Part shown: positions 61,504-64,000 of the stretch, one piece after another
How positions within the stretch are numbered: position 1 is the stretch's first letter
Layout: each line of letters begins with the position of its first letter
Source of the DNA: an uncultured Lachnospiraceae bacterium
GTDB lineage: Bacteria > Bacillota > Clostridia > Lachnospirales > Lachnospiraceae
Direction: 5' to 3'
DNA: 64,000 nucleotides
NCBI GenBank assembly: GCA_910584845.1
Contig: CAJUDH010000019.1
Coordinates: forward strand, 1-64,000
The notes under the pieces: model-generated
Database searches by the model: none
Seen by the model: the letters and a program-made list of their open reading frames with translations, nothing else
Told to the model about the DNA's origin: nothing
Translations under genes and position numbers: made by a program

Positions 61504-64000
61504 ATGGCAAACAAGTGGGTGTATTTGTTCACCGAGGGCAATGCCGACATGCGCAATCTGTTGGGCGGCAAAGGCGCGAACCTGGCAGAGATGACCAACT
61601 TGGGTCTTCCGGTTCCGCAGGGCTTTACCATTACCACGGAAGCTTGTACCCAGTATTATGAAGATGGAAGAAAGATCAATGACGAGATCATGGGTCAGAT
61701 CATGGAGCATATTACCAAGATGGAAGAAGTCACCGGCAAAAAGTTCGGTGATAAGGAGAACCCCCTGTTGGTATCAGTGCGTTCCGGTGCAAGGGCATCC
61801 ATGCCGGGTATGATGGACACCATCCTGAACTTGGGCCTGAACGAAGAAGTGGTGGAAGTCCTGGCAAAGAAATCCGGCAACCCCCGCTGGGCTTGGGACT
61901 GCTACCGCAGGTTTATCCAGATGTTCTCCGACGTGGTTATGGAAGTGGGCAAGAAATATTTCGAAGAGCTGATCGACAAGATGAAAAAGGAGAAAGGCGT
62001 AGTCCAGGACGTGGAGCTGACTGCCGAAAACCTGAAAGAACTTGCCAACCAGTTCAAGGCTGAGTATAAAGAAAAGATCGGTGAGGACTTCCCGACTGAC
62101 CCGAAGGTGCAGCTGATGGAGGCCATCAAAGCCGTATTCCGTTCCTGGGACAACCCCCGTGCCAATGTATACCGCCGCGACAACGACATCCCCTATTCCT
62201 GGGGCACGGCCGTTAACGTGCAGATGATGGCATTCGGCAACATGGGCGAGACTTCTGGTACCGGCGTTGCCTTTACCCGCGACCCGGCTACCGGTGAAAA
62301 GCACCTGATGGGCGAATTCCTGATGAATGCCCAGGGCGAGGACGTTGTGGCCGGTGTCCGCACCCCCCAGAAGATCGACCAGCTGAAGGAAGTTATGCCG
62401 GAAGTTTACGACCAGTTCGTAGGCATCTGCAATACTTTGGAAGACCACTACAGGGATATGCAGGATATGGAGTTCACCATTGAGGACAAGAAGCTGTACA
62501 TGCTTCAGACCCGTAACGGTAAGAGGACAGCCAAGGCGGCCCTTAAGATTGCCTGCGACCTGGTGGACGAAGGCATGATTGATGAGAAGAAGGCTGTAAA
62601 GATGATTGACCCGCGTAACCTGGATACCTTGCTGCACCCGCAGTTTGACGCGGACGCACTGAAGAAGGCCGAGCCCCTTGCCAAAGCGCTGGCTGCTTCT
62701 CCCGGTGCCGCCTGCGGAAAGATCGTCTTCTCCGCCGAGGATGCCAAGGCATGGGCGGCCAGGGGCGAGAAGGTGGTCCTGGTACGTTTGGAGACCTCTC
62801 CGGAAGATATTGAAGGTATGAAAGCTGCCCAAGGCATCTTGACTGTCCGCGGCGGTATGACCAGCCATGCAGCCGTGGTTGCCCGTGGTATGGGTACCTG
62901 CTGCGTATCCGGCTGCTCCGAGATTACCATGGACGAAGCCAACAAGAAGTTTACTTTGGCCGGCAAAGAGTTCCATGAAGGTGACCCGCTGTCCATCGAC
63001 GGTTCCACCGGTAAGATCTATGACGGCATCATCCCCACTGTGGACGCTACCATTGCCGGCGAGTTCGGCCGTATCATGGCATGGGCCGACAAATATAGAA
63101 GGTTAAAAGTAAGGACCAACGCAGATACGCCGGCTGACGCAAGGAAGGCTAGGGAACTGGGCGCTGAGGGCATCGGCCTGTGCCGTACCGAGCATATGTT
63201 CTTTGAGGGCAACCGTATCGACGCATTCCGTGAGATGATTTGTGCAGAGACCTTAGAGGAGAGGGAAGCAGCTCTGGAGAAGATCCTTCCCGAGCAGCAG
63301 GGCGATTTCGAGAAGCTTTACGAAGCTTTGGAAGGCAACCCGGTTACCATCCGCTTCTTGGATCCGCCGTTGCATGAGTTCGTCCCCACCGAGGAAGAGG
63401 ACGTTAAGAAGCTGGCTGACGCCCAAGGCAAGAGCGTGGAGCACATCAAGGCCATGATTGATTCCCTGCATGAGTTTAACCCGATGATGGGCCATCGTGG
63501 CTGCCGTCTGGCGGTGACCTATCCGGAGATCGCCAAGATGCAGACCAAGGCCGTGATCCGTGCCGCTATTAACGTAAAGAAGGCCCATCCAGACTGGAAC
63601 CTGGTTCCGGAGATCATGATTCCTCTTATCGGCGATATTAAGGAATTGAAATATGTAAAGAAGTTTGTGGTTGAGACTGCCGACGCCGAGATTGCCGCGG
63701 CAAATGCCGACCTGAAATACGAAGTAGGTACCATGATCGAGATCCCGAGGGCGGCCCTGACTGCTGACGAGATTGCCAAAGAGGCTGAGTTCTTCTGCTT
63801 TGGTACCAATGACCTGACCCAGATGACCTATGGCTTCTCCCGTGACGATGCAGGTAAGTTCCTGAACGCTTACTATGATGCCAAGATCTTTGAGAATGAT
63901 CCTTTTGCAAAGCTGGATCAGACTGGCGTGGGCAAGCTTATGGAAACGGCTATCAAGCTGGGCAAGCCGGTGCGTCCGGATATGCATGTAGGTATCTGCG
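61504..64000 (+). CDS. ppdK: Pyruvate, phosphate dikinase (3' end outside window)
   Basis: At least 832 residues; no stop before the window ends, so 40-50 C-terminal residues are missing. Interconverts pyruvate + ATP + Pi with phosphoenolpyruvate + AMP + PPi. ATP-grasp N-terminus: YLFTEGNADMRNLLGGKGANLAEM and VSVRSGARASMPGMMDTILNLG. The phosphohistidine is in TVRGGMTSHAAVVARGMG at about residue 455. The barrel domain shows GIGLCRTEHMFF, FLDPPLHEF and FCFGTNDLTQMTYGFSRDD. AGGAGG lies nine bases before the ATG. Codon use is strongly biased, as expected for a highly expressed glycolytic-type enzyme. Confidence 0.97.
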   Translation, partial: MANKWVYLFTEGNADMRNLLGGKGANLAEMTNLGLPVPQGFTITTEACTQYYEDGRKINDEIMGQIMEHITKMEEVTGKKFGDKENPLLVSVRSGARASMPGMMDTILNLGLNEEVVEVLAKKSGNPRWAWDCYRRFIQMFSDVVMEVGKKYFEELIDKMKKEKGVVQDVELTAENLKELANQFKAEYKEKIGEDFPTDPKVQLMEAIKAVFRSWDNPRANVYRRDNDIPYSWGTAVNVQMMAFGNMGETSGTGVAFTRDPATGEKHLMGEFLMNAQGEDVVAGVRTPQKIDQLKEVMPEVYDQFVGICNTLEDHYRDMQDMEFTIEDKKLYMLQTRNGKRTAKAALKIACDLVDEGMIDEKKAVKMIDPRNLDTLLHPQFDADALKKAEPLAKALAASPGAACGKIVFSAEDAKAWAARGEKVVLVRLETSPEDIEGMKAAQGILTVRGGMTSHAAVVARGMGTCCVSGCSEITMDEANKKFTLAGKEFHEGDPLSIDGSTGKIYDGIIPTVDATIAGEFGRIMAWADKYRRLKVRTNADTPADARKARELGAEGIGLCRTEHMFFEGNRIDAFREMICAETLEEREAALEKILPEQQGDFEKLYEALEGNPVTIRFLDPPLHEFVPTEEEDVKKLADAQGKSVEHIKAMIDSLHEFNPMMGHRGCRLAVTYPEIAKMQTKAVIRAAINVKKAHPDWNLVPEIMIPLIGDIKELKYVKKFVVETADAEIAAANADLKYEVGTMIEIPRAALTADEIAKEAEFFCFGTNDLTQMTYGFSRDDAGKFLNAYYDAKIFENDPFAKLDQTGVGKLMETAIKLGKPVRPDMHVGIC

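Noticed and set aside
61774..62976. 400-codon open frame on the minus strand inside ppdK, and a second at 63253-63987
   Set aside because: Both lie antisense to a highly conserved gene with strong codon bias, which commonly leaves the opposite frame open. No protein motifs are visible.

Overview
The window looks like a chromosomal stretch from a gut-type Clostridia, most likely Lachnospiraceae. Reasons: Firmicutes-type Shine-Dalgarno sites, TTG/GTG starts, AddAB instead of RecBCD, a GlgC/GlgD pair, a single-chain GlyQS-type glycyl-tRNA synthetase, pyruvate phosphate dikinase, DUF3842, DUF5662 and SEC-C proteins, and moderately high GC. No rRNA, tRNA or CRISPR array was seen. Species cannot be named from sequence alone.

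Layout. (1) 1-7.1 kb is a mobile-element graveyard: a broken Cys-rich KTR protein, an intact leftward redox operon (ferredoxin-nitroreductase, ArsR regulator, EFR1 flavodoxin-ferredoxin), an IS3 transposase remnant, a DnaC-like fragment, TnpW, a nuclease-transposase fragment, a serine recombinase remnant, a MOBQ-type relaxase remnant, an acetyltransferase, a P-loop kinase and a MobC remnant. (2) 7.4-13.3 kb: SEC-C protein, methyltransferase, Hsp33, then a nucleoside salvage cluster udp-deoC-cdd-deoB. (3) 13.3-31.9 kb: cold-shock protein, DUF5662, pyrG, ftsH, addB-addA, glgC-glgD, a DUF4173-type membrane protein and a C_GCAxxG protein. (4) 32-35.6 kb: deoxyinosine glycosylase, P-loop protein, MATE exporter, TIGR02206 membrane protein.

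(5) 35.7-38.7 kb is the most unusual part. A small serine recombinase with a hairpin-rich leader is followed by a 121-nt dispersed repeat, a 60-bp perfect inverted repeat, a strong leftward promoter, an inverted second copy of the palindrome core, and a TnpB/Cas12-like protein in which all three RuvC catalytic acidic residues appear to be replaced (Ser256, Pro340, Arg419) while the zinc ribbon is intact. The promoter lies between two inverted 18-bp sites that differ in orientation only by their central dinucleotide, which is the geometry of an invertible serine-recombinase switch. This is offered as a hypothesis.

(6) 38.7-49.6 kb is a surface-glycan operon: CDP-glycerol-transferase-like protein fused to a beta-propeller-like tail, pyruvyl transferase, family 2 glycosyltransferase, radical SAM protein, DUF4422 glycosyltransferase, UDP-xylose synthase, UDP-glucose dehydrogenase and a ribulose-phosphate-epimerase-like protein. 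UDP-glucose to UDP-glucuronate to UDP-xylose suggests a xylose-containing polymer. Three consecutive enzymes carry a similar Rossmann-like accessory domain.

(7) 49.6-64 kb: NusG-domain-II protein, threonine aldolase, RecO, lipoprotein, glyS, DUF3842, an AraC regulator divergent from a GH36 alpha-galactosidase, a DJ-1 protein and the 5' part of ppdK, which runs off the window. Intergenic spaces here carry tandem repeats with a period near 66 bp at three separate loci.
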